From positions 11,823,501 through 11,887,500 of the forward strand of contig CM059582.1 in the NCBI GenBank assembly GCA_030407085.1: DNA of 64,000 bases. Direction: 5' to 3'. This stretch comes from Trichopria drosophilae (lineage: Eukaryota > Arthropoda > Insecta > Hymenoptera > Diapriidae). This document shows, in pieces, positions 24,701-39,700 of the stretch (within the stretch, counting starts at the first letter, position 1; every line of letters starts with the position of its first letter). Both the position numbers and the translations under genes were made by a program. The notes under the pieces were generated by a model. That model was not told the origin of the DNA, made no database searches, and saw only the letters and a program-made list of their open reading frames with translations.

Positions 24701-27700
24701 TGATTTTTGTTAAATTATTTTGATGCCAAACAATTTACTTGTTTAAACGTTTGTTAAACGTAAATGATTTTATTGCAAAGTAATTCGTAAGCATCTTACT
24801 TTATTAATAACACTATTTTATAGCCAAAATGTACATTCAATGCCACTATTTTTTTCTGATGTATTTTCAGCCACAAAACTCAAACATTTTTTTCTGTGGC
24901 TAGGTTTTCAAGATATGAATTTTCTTTCCTTTTTTTCGGAAGTAGCTTCATATTCTACGTCCGCTCTGGAGTAAAAACATCCAATTGAGTAGACCAAAAA
25001 GGAATTATAAAGGTAATTAATAATTCAATATCTTCAGTAGTTTAAATGTTATGGACCAGAAAAAGTAAGAAATATCAATTTTTAGAAAAATACATTCTAT
25101 TGCCGTGCAAAAATAGAAAACAACAAATTATGTCCAGTTTCTTATTTTTTATACCTAGGCTATAATTTTACGAAGAAAACAAGTTATTACTGCAGAAAAT
25201 TTATGGGTAAATGTCGGAATCTGAGCAATTTAGTGCAGATACCAAAATCAAATTTTTAAGCCTCTTTTCCTATATTGAAGAAACTGGACATAATTTCATG
25301 TTTTCTACTGTTGCACGGCAATATTTTATTTTTATCAATGAATGTTGATAAATTTTTTGTTGAAAAAACTGAGATTTCTTAATGATTTTAACCCATAACA
25401 TTTAAACTACTGAAGAGATAGAAGAAACGTATGAATATTTTTATTGTGGGCTTAATTACCTTTAATTCCATGTTTTGTTCGATCGAATTGTCGGACACAG
25501 AATGTAAAGCTAATTCCGAAAAAATTACAAATTCATATCTTGAAAACCTAGTCATAGAATAAAATTTTAACGTGATTTTTGAGTTTCTCGAATCAAAATA
25601 CATAAGAAAAAAATTACGGCATTGAATTTACAGAAATTATTTTTATTTTTGTTTTACATTCCGATAATAAGCACTAAACTAACAACGCTAATTTAACATT
25701 TAGCTGATATGAATTTATAAACAGAAAAATATTTTAAACACATATTTTCGAAAAAAGCCGATAAATACGATATCTTATAATTTTCTACATTACAATACTT
25801 TATGATGATGGTGGGAGACAAAAGAAAACGAAAACTGTAAATACAAATAAAGCGCAGTAGCGGGGTATAACAAGAATTTTCCATTATAAACGTAAACATT
25901 ACTGATTGAAAAATAAACTCGCTAGTCAGTGTTGCGCGTCAAAGTCATTCGTAAACATCTTTAATTTGTGTGATAGAATGAAGATCATTTTACTCCACCT
26001 AAATTGAAAAATATTGTGTGCACCACGGGCGTAAAATGACCATTTCACGCCCTTGGTGCAAAAAGTACTATTTTAACTTCATTAATTTCATTTTATTGAA
26101 ATCGTTCAAATATTTCCCTTTTTGAATTGGAAAATTTAGTTAAAAAATTGTATTATTGCTTCATCGAATAATATTAACTATAGTACAGCATAAACATGAA
26201 GAGACGTTTGTTTATAACATTTTTTACGAAGGGGTCGTGCTAAACAATAGTCACTAAAATAAATAGTTTTCGGCTTATTAATATAGCCATCATCATAAAA
26301 GAGAAGAATAAAGTCAGATACAGTAATTGTATTTTCCGTTAATTATTGGGTTAAGTTGTAATTTTTTTTTTTCAAAAAATAAACACAAGTGTAGTAATCC
26401 TAAGACTGCAGAAACTTAAAGTGCAATATTGTTTTTGCATACACAAAATTAATAACTTATAACTTAACTTAGTACCTTTTTGCTTAACTTTCTAACATTT
26501 ACGTCAGTGTTTAGCCTTTATCTTTTAATAATTAACTTGTTACTAAATTAACCTAGTCGAGATGAAAAAAAGGGTGCGGGTCGAAAAACCGACAAATCAA
26601 AAAAACCGACAGGTCAAAAAACCGACAGTCATAAATCCGACAGTCGAAAAGCCGACAGTCAAAAAGCGGACACATAAAAATATAGACACATGGACAAGCA
26701 CAGTAATTTTTTTATTTGTCGGTTTTTTGGGTGACGGCTTTTCGATTGTCGGTTTTTTGGCTGTCGGTATTTTGACCTGTTGGCGTTTTGATTTGTCGGT
26801 TTTTCAACCCGCACCCAAAATAAATTTTTACCTTAACTTTGCTCAAAATATACTAACTCCACTAACTTAAATACCTAAAATTGAACAAGTTTGTGTTAGT
26901 ATCATAAAGTATAGTAAAGTAATCATGCGTTATTTTCAGTTACCATTATGATATTTTAATTTTTGATTCACTTTCCACTTCCTTTAATAATCTATTTTAG
27001 TAGAAGAGATTTATTAAAAGACGTTTTTATAAACTACAGACTAATCTATATTATTCTATAAAACTTCCGTTTCTGATATTTTCCTACGTGAAATAGATTC
27101 TTTCAAGTTTCTTGATAATCAGAATGACAGGTTTAAAAGTTTTTTTGACTAGTTAACGTTTTTTTTTAAACCTGTCATTCTGATTACATACTAATCTGTC
27201 TACAAAACTGCAGAAAATACACAAACAACTAAAAAAAAATACACCACATTCATAAGAAAACAATGTTTGCATGTAGATGATGATGTCTTGGTCTTGGTCT
27301 TGGCGACGAGACAAGTACTGTGGTCTTCTGAAGAACCAATTTTGAGGACTGCATTTTTTTCATTAAAAAATGAAAAAGAGAAATAACACGTCGCTAATTA
27401 TTTGTGGCCTGTTTTCTTACAGCGCAAATCTAAAATTTGATCTATCAGATTTCTAGAGTAGCCCGCCGATAATGATTTGAGCTTAAAAACTTAAATTAAA
27501 AATGTTTCAATCAATTTTTTAAAATTCGAGTTCTGTAAAGGCAATTTTATTTTTTATATGGACTCTTACAGAGCGACAAAGAAGTTAATTAAGAATTGAC
27601 CGAAGGTTATTGGAAAGAAATAAAAATCACCTTTTTCCAATGATTTCCTAATTAATTTATTTGGCATTCCTGAATTGTCGATGTATATTAATTAGAATTA

Positions 27701-30700
27701 CTCTTACGGAGCCCGAATGTTACCAAAATCATTCAGAATCACTTTACGGGTATAATTACTGTGAAAATAGATACTGAACGGTCATAAATGTAAACTGTTG
27801 ACGTGAAACCTAAAAACAGAATTTAAAAGATATCTTCTATTATTATATCTAATATAAATTAGTTTTGACTAAATGAACGTTTAATGAAATGTATGAACGT
27901 TTTCGATGCATAAAATATGTAATAAACTAGTTTATAATACTCTTATCAGATCTCCCTCATGACGGTTGTTTCTGATATGGTACTAGAAGGTACAGAAAAT
28001 ATATTAATCAATAAACTAGATTTGAATCATCCTGCATTCGCCCGGTCTACTTAAATGGTATTAAAATCAACGATGAAAAGCACAAATAAGAAGTGTTCCG
28101 ATACTCTTATAAGGCTATTTCTACGTAAATATTTAAAAAATCTAGAGTCGTTTTCGTGCTACATTGATTTTTTTTTAAATTGTACATTAAAACAAGGATG
28201 CTTCTTATCAAATTTATAGTACACCTACGTCATCTTACGTAATTCGCTGTGCTAAAACGGGTTACATGTCTAATCAACATAAAACAAACTCAACATTTTC
28301 AATCTCAAAATTTTCGAATTGAACAGTTTCGAACTTAACTGTTAACTAAATCAAGAAATAATACAAATAATTTAAAAAATTAAATTATCAAACATTGCAT
28401 TACAACAAAAATAAATATAAATAGTTCGAACCTAAACCGGCTTAACCTAACCCTAACCTAACCTAACCTAACAATTAGCAGATTTCTCAGAATTCCCCTT
28501 AGTAATTTTTTTGATCCGATACACATAAATATCGTATACTTAGTTCGAACCTAACCTAACCTAACCTAACCTAACCTAAGTTAGTTTCAACCGAACCTGA
28601 CGTAACCGAACATAACCTAATTTAATGAAATATCATGGACAAGCGCACAATACTCATTAAACTCTTTGATACAAATTGTTATCATTCATTTGTATTAGTG
28701 ACAATTATTACTACGATTAACGTTATTACAATTGATTTTAAAAATACAATATAATTCAATAACATAAAAACAATATTGAAATTGTAAATGTTGAGTTTCC
28801 TAAACGTTGACTTTGTCGAATGTTGAGTTTGCAAATATTGAGTTTGAATGTTGAAATTGCAAATGTCGACATTTCATAATGTTGATTAGACCTTTTTTAA
28901 CGCTAAAAGCGAATATCATACCAAAAATTGGCGTAATATCTTTTAGATGGTGAAAAATTGTGAAAACCCAAGAAAAATTAAAATTATTTGGATTCTTCTG
29001 GTTTATTTTCAAAAATATTGAAAAATTAAAAATATTCGAATTGGAACTTGTAGAACTTCTCACAATACAGTTGTGACAGAAAAATAACCATCAATTTTAT
29101 CATTTTTATAGGTATATTTTATAATAACCATAAAAAATCTATCAAGATTGCTACTAATTTTTATTACATATATGATTTCCCACGAATTTTGATACGCTGA
29201 AATTGAATATCACAACAAAAATTGGCGCAAATGCGATTTCCAAGATGAAAAACGTCAAAAATCTACAAAAATGATGATTTTTCATCACTCTCTTCGTTTA
29301 TTTCATTAAATATTGAAATTAAAAAAAGTCTTACTTGCAAAATATGTATTCTGAGCAAATCTATGACTTTTATTTAAAACATTTTTCGACATTTCCATTT
29401 TTTTTGCAAAACTGCACTGCAAAATATCATAATTTTTATCGATTTTTCATGATTATTACGATGTAGATTCATGAAGTAAAAATGACAAAAAAGTTACTAT
29501 CTAGAATAGTAAAATTTCCAAGCAAATTTTGCTCCACGTACGCTTTTTAATTGGTTTCACTATACATATAGTGTAGTTAAGTAAAAATGAAGGTTGCGTC
29601 TTATTCTACTATTTCATTAGTAGTTCTAATAATTTAATTTTTTTCGCGTGTTAAACTAGTTTGGGAACAACTTTTTGAGGAATTCTGGTGCATAAAATGG
29701 TTAACGAGCCTTAAACAGTAGCCAAGTATTATTTTAAGCAAAGTTTTATTCATGTATGCTAAAAAATTGGTATTTTAGAAACTATTTTAGAACTTCTTAT
29801 GGTTATGTGATGACGACTAATAAAATGACTAATAAGTTTAATAAAACTATTAAAATTATAGTATGACAATTCAATTTTTAAATTTCGTAATGCTCTCAGA
29901 AGCGTTACTTTGTATTGCCAGTTCCAGCATCAATACAGCATTTTCTACGCAGTACCATCTTTATCGATTTGTATACGAATTTAAAATTTATGTACTTATA
30001 TTTATATCTATTATCAGTAGTCTTCCTTATTTCCATGCATTTTATAAGCGTAAAAAGCATAAAAAATATTTGATTTAATTGTTTTTCAATAAATTTAAAA
30101 TTAATTCAAACTGATTTAATGCATTAAGGCATTTTAAAATGTAGTTTAAATAAACTCGTGTAAAAATCATGGAATAACTAAAGTTAATACAAGGAAAATA
30201 TTTTTATACAATTTACAGTTTAACATGAAATTTCTTTTACAAATAATTGTTCAGTTTTATTTTCTATATATGATAAAGTTTCTAAACATTTTTCCAAACA
30301 AAATTTACGGTTATATAAAATACTATGTACTAAATGTTAACACTTTAATATCCATAAAGTGCCATTTTGATAGTAAGCTTAGATTTATTTTGGATTATTA
30401 AATACAATATAAAACCTAAAAAATACATTGAAAAAAATTTTTTCCGTCGCGAAATCCTAACAAACAACATTTTAAATTGAGGATATGAGAAAACAAAATT
30501 TTAAGATAAACTATAGACGACAAACAGTAGACAAGCTATTTTTATTGTTAAACAACTCAACTACTCAACATTTTCGTGCATTGGAACATCATTTTTGTTT
30601 CCTTAATTTTCAGTTGAATAGATTATCTTAAAATTTTGTTTTTTCATATCCTCAATTTAACATTTTGTTTGTTAGGATTTCGCGATAGGAAATAATTTTT

Positions 30701-33700
30701 TTCAATGTATTTTTTAGGTTTTATATTATATTTAATAATCCAAAATCAATCTAAGCTTGCTATCAAATTGTACTTTATGGAAATTAAAGTGTTAGCATTT
30801 AGTAGTATTTTATACCATTTAATTTTCAAAGTCTTCACCATTTTGTGCGTGGATGGAAAAACCGACAAATCAAAGAGCCGACAGTCATAAATTCGACAGT
30901 TAAAAAAAACCGACAGCTAAAAAGCCGACAGGTTAGAAAACCGAGAGTCCAAAAACCAACAGTCGCAAAGACATCAGTCAAAAAGCCGACACGTAATATA
31001 ATAGACGTGTACCGGTCGAAATTCATAAATGAAAAAAACCAACAGCTCAAAAAAAAAATCGACAAGCGGACAATCATTCTTTGAAGTGTCGTTTTTTTTT
31101 ACTGTCGGCTTTTCAATTGTCGATGTTATGACGGTCGGTTTTTTTACTGTCGGCTTTATGTCTATCGATGTTTTTATCAGTCCGCTATTTGATTCGTGGG
31201 TCTTCCATCCGCATCCCAAAAAATGACTGCACTCATATTGATGTGTCTTTTTTTTATGTGCTTTTTAACTATCGGCTTTATGACTGTCGGTTTTTTTCTG
31301 TCGGCTTTTCGATTATCGGTTTGTTTGACTGTTTTTGAGCTATCGGCTTTTTAATTTGTCGGTTTTTCGACCGAATAAATCTTTAATGTCACCTAGAGAT
31401 GTTCCTTTGCAAGTATAGAATAAGAAGATTTTAGTCAGTCCAATTGACGTATGTGGCATGTACAGTAGTTTAGCTTAATTACTCTGTTGCACTTTGGTGA
31501 CGTTAGCTTGTTCGGTGGACTGAGCAGCAGGGGTCGATCATCCGGAGAATCTGCACTAGGCGGAACCAATGGCTGTGCAGGAGCTTGCGGTGGAAGAGAT
31601 AGTGTAGTCACTGATATAGGGGATTCCTGTTCTTCCCTGAATTCCTGGCCAACCCCGGAACATCACGTGCCTCCCCGACCTCCTGGTTCTGCCAATGGCT
31701 TCGAGCGTCGACGGAGGCGACTCCCAGAAATTCCCAAGAACAAAAAATGTAAGACCAAAATTTTCAATTTGTTTTATGCTCCGTTCCTTTTCATTCCTGG
31801 GTACTGGGTGCAAAGTGACTCTTTTCCGACCACTAAATTATTGTGTTACTTATGTGTTAAAAGTTATTTTTGGACCATGGGCGTAAAGTGATACTTTAAA
31901 TTTACGCTTCTGAGATTACATTTACATAATTTTGAAGTCTTGAAAGTCTATTGGACTTAAAGGACAGTTTTTTGGTCAATAAATGGTACATTTCACTTAA
32001 GTAGGGCTGACTTTAGCTTGGTTGAAATGACTTCTCTTGCCACTTGGAATGTTTCTTCAATTCAACGTAACTACTTTAAAGTTGCCTTAAGTACGTTTTT
32101 AGAAAATGATAAATTTTACAACTTTCCTGCCTGTCCCATGTCGTTAATAACGAACTTTAGTCCTACTATGGTGGAAAGACAAGTTAAATTCAGGTGTCCG
32201 TAAACATTTACTAATTAGTTAATGATAACTAAGTACTACTGAATTAACAGCTAATGTAAATGCTCAAGCCTCGATGATGTCATCACCATCGTTGGCGGAA
32301 GAATTGGGAGCGGTGGCATCCAGTACCGGAAGACCCCACATGCTTTTCCGAAAATGTTATCAGAACATGAGACACGAGGACAGTTCGCCGGACAGCGAAA
32401 GAATGGCAACGGACAGTGGACATTCAACCGCTCATTCACCGGACAATGGACCCAAAAGTGTCTCTCCCATACCTTGCAGTTCGTTACAGAATGCCGATTC
32501 AGTGTCCCCTGATAGCACACCTGGTCAGTTTAAAGATTGTTAATATAATAATTATACCTGAATGAGGACATCCTCCAGAAATCTCCTGGAGGTCCAAATG
32601 TTCGTCTTTATTGTCCTGACATTACCCTCATGACGTAGGACATCTTGAAAACGTTAGCAAGACAATAAAAACATTTAGACGTCCTAAAGAGGACTGTAGG
32701 GATTGTTAAAAAAATAAGATACAAAATCATTTTAAATAATTGTTAACTTTTCAAACTAGGGAGTTACGGAGTTCCATTTTCGCAACTGGAACTATTAGAA
32801 GCGACGCATCGAGGACTTCATAAGTTTGTACCAAGGCATCGGGATGAAATAGACATTGAAATAGGTGATCCCATTTACGTTCAAAAAGAAGCAGATGATC
32901 TGTGGTGCGAAGGTAAGCCAATTTTAATTAATAACAAAACCCCAAGTAGAAATTCTGCCCAGTTTTATTCAATACAGTCGGTATTTTTTAACTGTCGATT
33001 ATTCAACCGGCACCCAACTTTCACGTTAAGAGAATTTAGAATATACAACCGAAATTTGATACTTTTTGAGATGAAGAGATCACATGAACCCAATTAAGAG
33101 CTTTTCTGTTCGAATTTCATACCCGAAACTTTGTTCCGTCACGTAATACATGACAGAAACTATATCTTACAGGGGTGAACTTGCGAAATGGTCGACGAGG
33201 CATTTTCCCTTCGGCGTATGCGGTAGATATGGATTACAGCGACTTCGATCCAACGACTCCAAAGGTGAAGAAAGAACGATACCTTCTGGGATACCTCGGA
33301 TCGGTGGAGACTCTTGCGCATAAGGGTACGAATGTCGTCTGGCAAGCAGTGCGCAGGATCGTCGAAAATTCCTCACAACAATCACCAACTTCGCAAAAAT
33401 GTATCCTCGAAGTGTCTGACCAAGGACTTCGAATGGTTGACAGAAGCAGCCCACAGGTAGGTTTACAAACATTTCCAGTTTCTGGTGTTATACGATTTTC
33501 TAATCTGGTAAATCTCATTTTTAATAAAAGATATCAGAGTTTAAAGTCATATCAAATGTTTGATACTTTGATAAGTTGGGATGAGGTTATAGTCAGTAGG
33601 AAAAGCTTAAAAGATTAGCGGCATTCCCATCATGCAAGATAGGTTGAGTTATTACAATCGAAATTCTGATTTGTTGAACTAAGAAGTCGCTGTTGATACA

Positions 33701-36700
33701 ACCGGACTGGTTAACTGTGGTACCTAAATAAGTTTGGTTGGTAAAGTTAAACCAAAATACGTGACGAACCTAACAGCAATCTACACTGCACCAGTGAATT
33801 TCGGTACCAGTAACCATTTGTACGGAATGGTACAATGTATTACCGACAAACATAGTAAATAGTACATAAGTAAGTTAACCGAACCGAACGAATTTGGTTG
33901 TCGCAACCTAACCTAATTTCTTAGCTCAGGTAACAGGAGTGTTTGGTGCTGATTAAACCGTTTGGTCATATTACCCAAAGTCGTTTACTATTTATATTGG
34001 AACCACTTTGGTTTCTATAACCAATCGTTTAGTTTTATGACATAAAATAGGTCCAACCAAACTGGTTTGGTTCTATTAACCAAAACTGTTTAATATTTCA
34101 ATTTGATCCGATTTGGTTTTTATAACCAATCGTTTCGTTCGATAAACCAAAGAAAATCCAACCAAAGTGGTTTAGTTGTATTAGCCAAAAATGTTTAATT
34201 TTTACACTAGAACCGATCATGTTTTTATAATCAATTGTTTAGTTTGATAAACAAAAACAGGTCCAGCCAAACTGGTTTGGTCCTATTAATCAAACTACTT
34301 AGTATTTACAACAAACTAGATTCATCCACACTGATCTGATTCCGTTGACCAAAACTGTATAGCAGTTACACTTGAACCGATCTCGTTTTTATAATCAATT
34401 ATTTAATTTCATGAACCAAACGAAATCCAACCAAACTGGTTTGGTTCTATAAACCAAGAAGGTTTAAAATTGACACTTGAGCCATTTTGGTTCTTATGAC
34501 ATATCTTTTAGTTTAAAAAATCAAAATCGATCCAACCAAACTGGTTTGGTCTTACTACCCAAACTTGCTTGGTATTTACACTTAAGCTGATTTGAATTTT
34601 ATGTTATAATCGTTTAGTTTGATGAACCAAAATAGGTCCAGCCAAACTGGTTTGGTTCTATTAATCAAACGTGCTTAGCATTTACAACAAACTAAATTCA
34701 TCCAGACTGGTTTTCTTCTATTAACCAAAACTGTTTAATATAACAAATCATTTAGTTTGAAAAACCAAACTCCATCCAAGCAAACTGTTTGGTCTTATTA
34801 ACCAAACTTGCTTAATGTTTACACTTGACACCATTTGGTTTTCATAATCAATCATTGAGTTTAATGACCCAAACTAAATACAACCAAACTGGTTTGATCT
34901 TACTAACCAAACTTGCTTAGTATTCAGACTTAAATCGAGTTAGTCTTATAATATAATCGTTTAGTTTATTGAACCAAAATATATCCAATCAAACTGTTTT
35001 GGTTCTATTAACCAAACTTACTTAGTATTTACAAGAAATTAGATTCATCCAGACTGGTGTGGTTCTATTAACTAAAACTGAATGGTATTTACACGTGAAC
35101 TGATCTGGTTTTTATAATCTATTGTTTAGTTGCATGAACCAAACAAAATCAACCAAACTGGTATGGTTTTATTAACCAAAACTGTTCAATATAACAAATC
35201 ATTTAGTTTGAAAAACCAAACTCCATCCAAGCAAACTGTTTTGGTCTTATTAACCAAACTTGCTTAATGTGTACACTTGACACCATTTGATTTTCATAAT
35301 CAATCATTGAGTTTGATGACCCAAACTACATCCAACCAAACTGGTTTGGTCTTACTAACCAAACTTGCTTAGTGTTTACATTTAAATCGATTTGGTCTTA
35401 TAATATAATCGTTTAGTTTATTGAATCATAATATGCCCAACCAAACTGTTTTGGTTCTATTAACCAAACTTACTTAGTATTTACAAGAAATTAGATTCAT
35501 CCAGACTGGTGTGGTTCTATTAACTAAAACTGAATGGTATTTACACGTGAATTGATCTGGTTTTTATAATCTATTGTTTGGTTGCATGAACCAAACAAAA
35601 TCAACCAAACTGGTTTGGTTTTATTAACCAAAACTATTCAATATAACAAATCATTTAGTTTGAAAAACCAAACTCCATCCAAGCAAACTGTTTTGGTCTT
35701 ATTAACCAAACTTGCTTAATGTTTACACTTGACACCATTTGATTTTCATAATCAATCATTGAGTTTGATGACCCAAACTAAATCCAACCAAACTGGTTTG
35801 GTCTTACTAACCAAACTTGCTTAGTGTTTACATTTAAATCGATTTGGTCTTATAATATAATCGTTTAGTTTATTGAATCACAATATGCCCAACCAAACTG
35901 TTTTGGTTCTATTAACCAAACTTCCTTATTATTTACATGTAAACGGATTTAGTTTTTTAACAAATCATTTAGTTTGATGACCCAAACTAAATCCAACCAA
36001 ACTGGTTTGAGTTTACCAACCAAATTATATTACAAGTCGGTTCTTAAAGTTTTTTAATTCGGAATGGCGGATCCAATATGATGGATGAAAACTATTCTTA
36101 AACTTCGTTAGAAATTGGAATTCAGTGGTTTTCGTGGTAGCACAATTTACTTTCATTTCTTTTGATGGAATCTCTACCGCTTCAGTCTTATGTTCGAGTT
36201 ACATCTTCATATTTCTGCGCTTTCATGATGAATAAATTTCAATGGAATTATAAAGATCGGTAAATTGTTATTTTATATGAAAAATATTGTTCTTAATTCC
36301 ATATTTTTTGATATTAAACACTTCGTAAATATTGCAACATCTGTGGCCATTTAATTTTGTTTTTAATTATCAAATTGAATATACTTTATTACTTATTACT
36401 ATTTCGACTGTCTCCGCCATATTGGATGTACCATCGTGAATGTTTTATTTTGCCATTGTGTATTAAATTAAATTAAAGTAGACATAATTAAGGTCAATGT
36501 GAATAACTAAATTTTTAACCCATTTAGAAATCCAGAAAACATATTACAACCTTTAAAAGCCCCATAAGACAAGTTTTATTTAAATTTGACATGATTTTTA
36601 TAAATCGGTCGCCATATTGGATCCGACATTTTAGTAATATTAAGGCGTAAGAATTTCCAAAAGATGATTGAATGTTCAGTTGCTGCTGAACATTGCGAAA

Positions 36701-39700
36701 CATTCTTTCGCTATATTGGATCCGCTTGAATTTTCTTGCATGCTCTTGAATCTTGAATTTTGAAAATCTGACGCCGGATTCATAATCCAGGACCCCGAAA
36801 ACCCCCAAGTAACTAGTTCAGAAATATTTGTATACAAAGTTACAACAAAATTCATCCAGTCACTTGGACTTGACCGTCATTGTCAAATTTTGCCTTCGAG
36901 ATAAGGGATGAATGCCTCCATCTTGAATTTTGATGTACTAACAGTCCTAACTTTTAGTATAACTATTTATGCCACCAGATATATATAAGTAAAGGATGAT
37001 CATAGGTTCATGCCCAAAAATAGGAGTATTTGGAAATGAAATTTAAAAAGTCACGTTTTTTTACGTTTAAGCCGCCATTGTGAAAAACGATTTGATGATT
37101 TTTTCCTTGAGATCGCACCTGATGAAATATAGATAAAATGTAGGGAAATTTCAGAAAGAAATGGGTTAATCAATGGAACTGGGGTGTCGAAATTTTTTGG
37201 ACGTTGTAAGCAAGAAAAGTTCTAAGAAAAACTGAATTATATATGATTTTGCATACAATTGCTTTTTTTCCTTTTTCTAACAATGTTTGTTTTTGTAGTT
37301 TGTTAAAATTGTCAAATAATTTTATAAGAAATGAAATTTAAATGTTAGTGGTGTGTAATATTAGGAATAAAAATACTTTAGGTGCAAGAACAACCTACAA
37401 CCATTTTTTTATACATCGAAATTTAGTTTTTATTTATCAAATTGTCGGGTAAAAAGATCGTCATGCGTCAAAAGGTTAATGACCTTTAACTAATCAACAA
37501 GAAAAATCATTTATTAACACTCTCTCGTAAAATCATTCATCAATCAGTAACACAAAAATTAGATGGAAAGAAATAATTCATGGTTATTAATAAATTTACA
37601 TTGTTCTTTATTTCAATTCTGGATACAATATAGTATAATTTCTTACATGTTTCAGTAGTAACTTTAACAATAATTGAACGATGTTATATTGATCAACATT
37701 AGAATTATGAAACAACCTCGTGAAGTATCAATTCCTGACAATTTCGAAAAGTGGCGAGAATTAAATATTAAATATTCGCAATTCTTATAAAAATATCACT
37801 CCAACTATTGCTTTGAAATAAAACGATTACAGATGTCATATTATTCACAAGCTTTTTAGTAAAAAATTTAATCAATTTACTCGAATATTGTTTTTAATAC
37901 TTTTTAAGTATCTTTGCCTATTTTTAGCCCAGTAAAATTACTAAGCAAAAAAACTAAGTCTATCGGGAAAAAAATCCTACATACAAAATTTTTTTTGTCG
38001 TGTTAGGGTCAGCCGTGCTAAAGCTTAACTTGGTTTTCGGGACAAAATCTATGATGCTTTTTGGGAAAGCCTAAAAAGCACAATAAAACGTATTGTTTTA
38101 ATAACTCGGCATAGAGTGAAGTTTTATCGATGTATAATAACTCATTTTGCAGTTTTTTTCATACTCTACAACTTACTTCTTCTAACTTTTTCAACGTAAT
38201 GTTCAATTTAATTTCAATGAATTTTAACGAGTTTCATGGCGTATGCAGACGAAAGGTCCTGTTTATTATGTGGGGAAAAAATCAGTGCATCGTCGAGAAA
38301 ATACAGTTTTAAAAAACGAACACAAATTGCGTTTGGAACTACTTACAGGAACCCACCCCAAGTGGACGAAGTCATGGAGTATATTTATTCTGTTTTGATA
38401 GATTTTGAAAAATACACTACAAAACAATAAAGAAGAAAGTCCATCAGAAATTGGGAGAGGATGTTTTTATCATCGAGCGACCAAACCGTGATTGCATAAT
38501 TTGTTTTAGGAACATCGGTTACAAATTACTTAGAGATAAGTGGTACAACAAAAAAGTAAGCGATTCGAAACAAGAACAACTGCGAGTTGTTCGAGAAGCT
38601 GCTGCAATAATTCGCGTGAACATAAGATCAACTGTATACCAGACCGAGTGTTATCCCCCATCGGATGATTTTATGAAAAATGGTTGCAATGATGTGCCTG
38701 AAAGTTTACAGTGTTTACTTTCAGAAATCATCTCGAAAGGTAAGAAAATCATAGCAATGAAAATTTATTTCCATTGCTCACGCAATAATAACAGCTGTGC
38801 GTCACGTTCTTTTCTGTCTCCACTGATGCTTGGAGTAGAGCTTATTTGTATAAAAAATTCGGATCCAGAAATCTCATAGATAGAAATTTTGAACGTGAAT
38901 CTATAAGCCGTCCTCAGCCTAACATATTGGAGAATTCGTTTTCCCAATTTGTATTTGATAAATCTGATTTCAATACGAATACAATCGACAGCCATGGAAC
39001 TTTTCACGTAATGGAAGGAATACATTGCGTCATACCAAACACGGGTATTGAAACAGAAAAAGCAGTTTCGCGACTTTTTGAATCTGCATCGACTGCAGAA
39101 CTAACTGAATTAGGGAGAATAGATCTACTGAGCTACATACAGCAGAAATCGGCAGGTTTGATGGCGATCAACGTCGCAGACATTGGGGCTCTTCGTCAAT
39201 TACCATCGGATATTAAACCAACTATACCTGATTTAATGTGGCTTTATGGTAAATGGTCGTGACGTCCAGACATTCCGGGATGGAGCGGGTTCATGGAACA
39301 AGTGACCAGTAACGAAAAGTATCAGCGCTCCCGAATAATTTGTCTTCCCTTCACCAATGCACCGCCATCAGATTACGATACAATACATCACTCATGGAAG
39401 CCAAAAGAAGATCGAAGCACAGTCATCAAAAGATGTGCATTATCACATTCGACCAGCCACTGTATGGCGAGAGATATCGTGGAGGCTATGACATACGAAA
39501 TGAAGGACGTGGTTGTGACGTTTGGAGGATTTCATTTGCTGATGTATTTTCTGAGCAGTATTGGAGAAATCATGTCGGAAAGTGGAATTGAACAGCTTTT
39601 CAGTTTGAATTTCTGCTAAACTGGTTCATATAACTCCGTCATTGTCATTTTCATCATCATCATCATCTTCATCCTCGATTCTGATACAGTTTTCGCAGTC

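Noticed and set aside
29863..30078. 71-codon hydrophobic ORF on +
   Set aside because: No recognised motif, no splice context, lies in a JIP1 intron and has AT-driven composition.
26562..31226. Open frames within the CCGACA-module elements
   Set aside because: They only translate the repeated modules (KPTVKKPT or VGFLTVGF-like) and occur in several frames of the same repeat.
33955..36030. CRISPR-like array
   Set aside because: The units are tandem without unique spacers and lie in a eukaryotic intron; this is a satellite.
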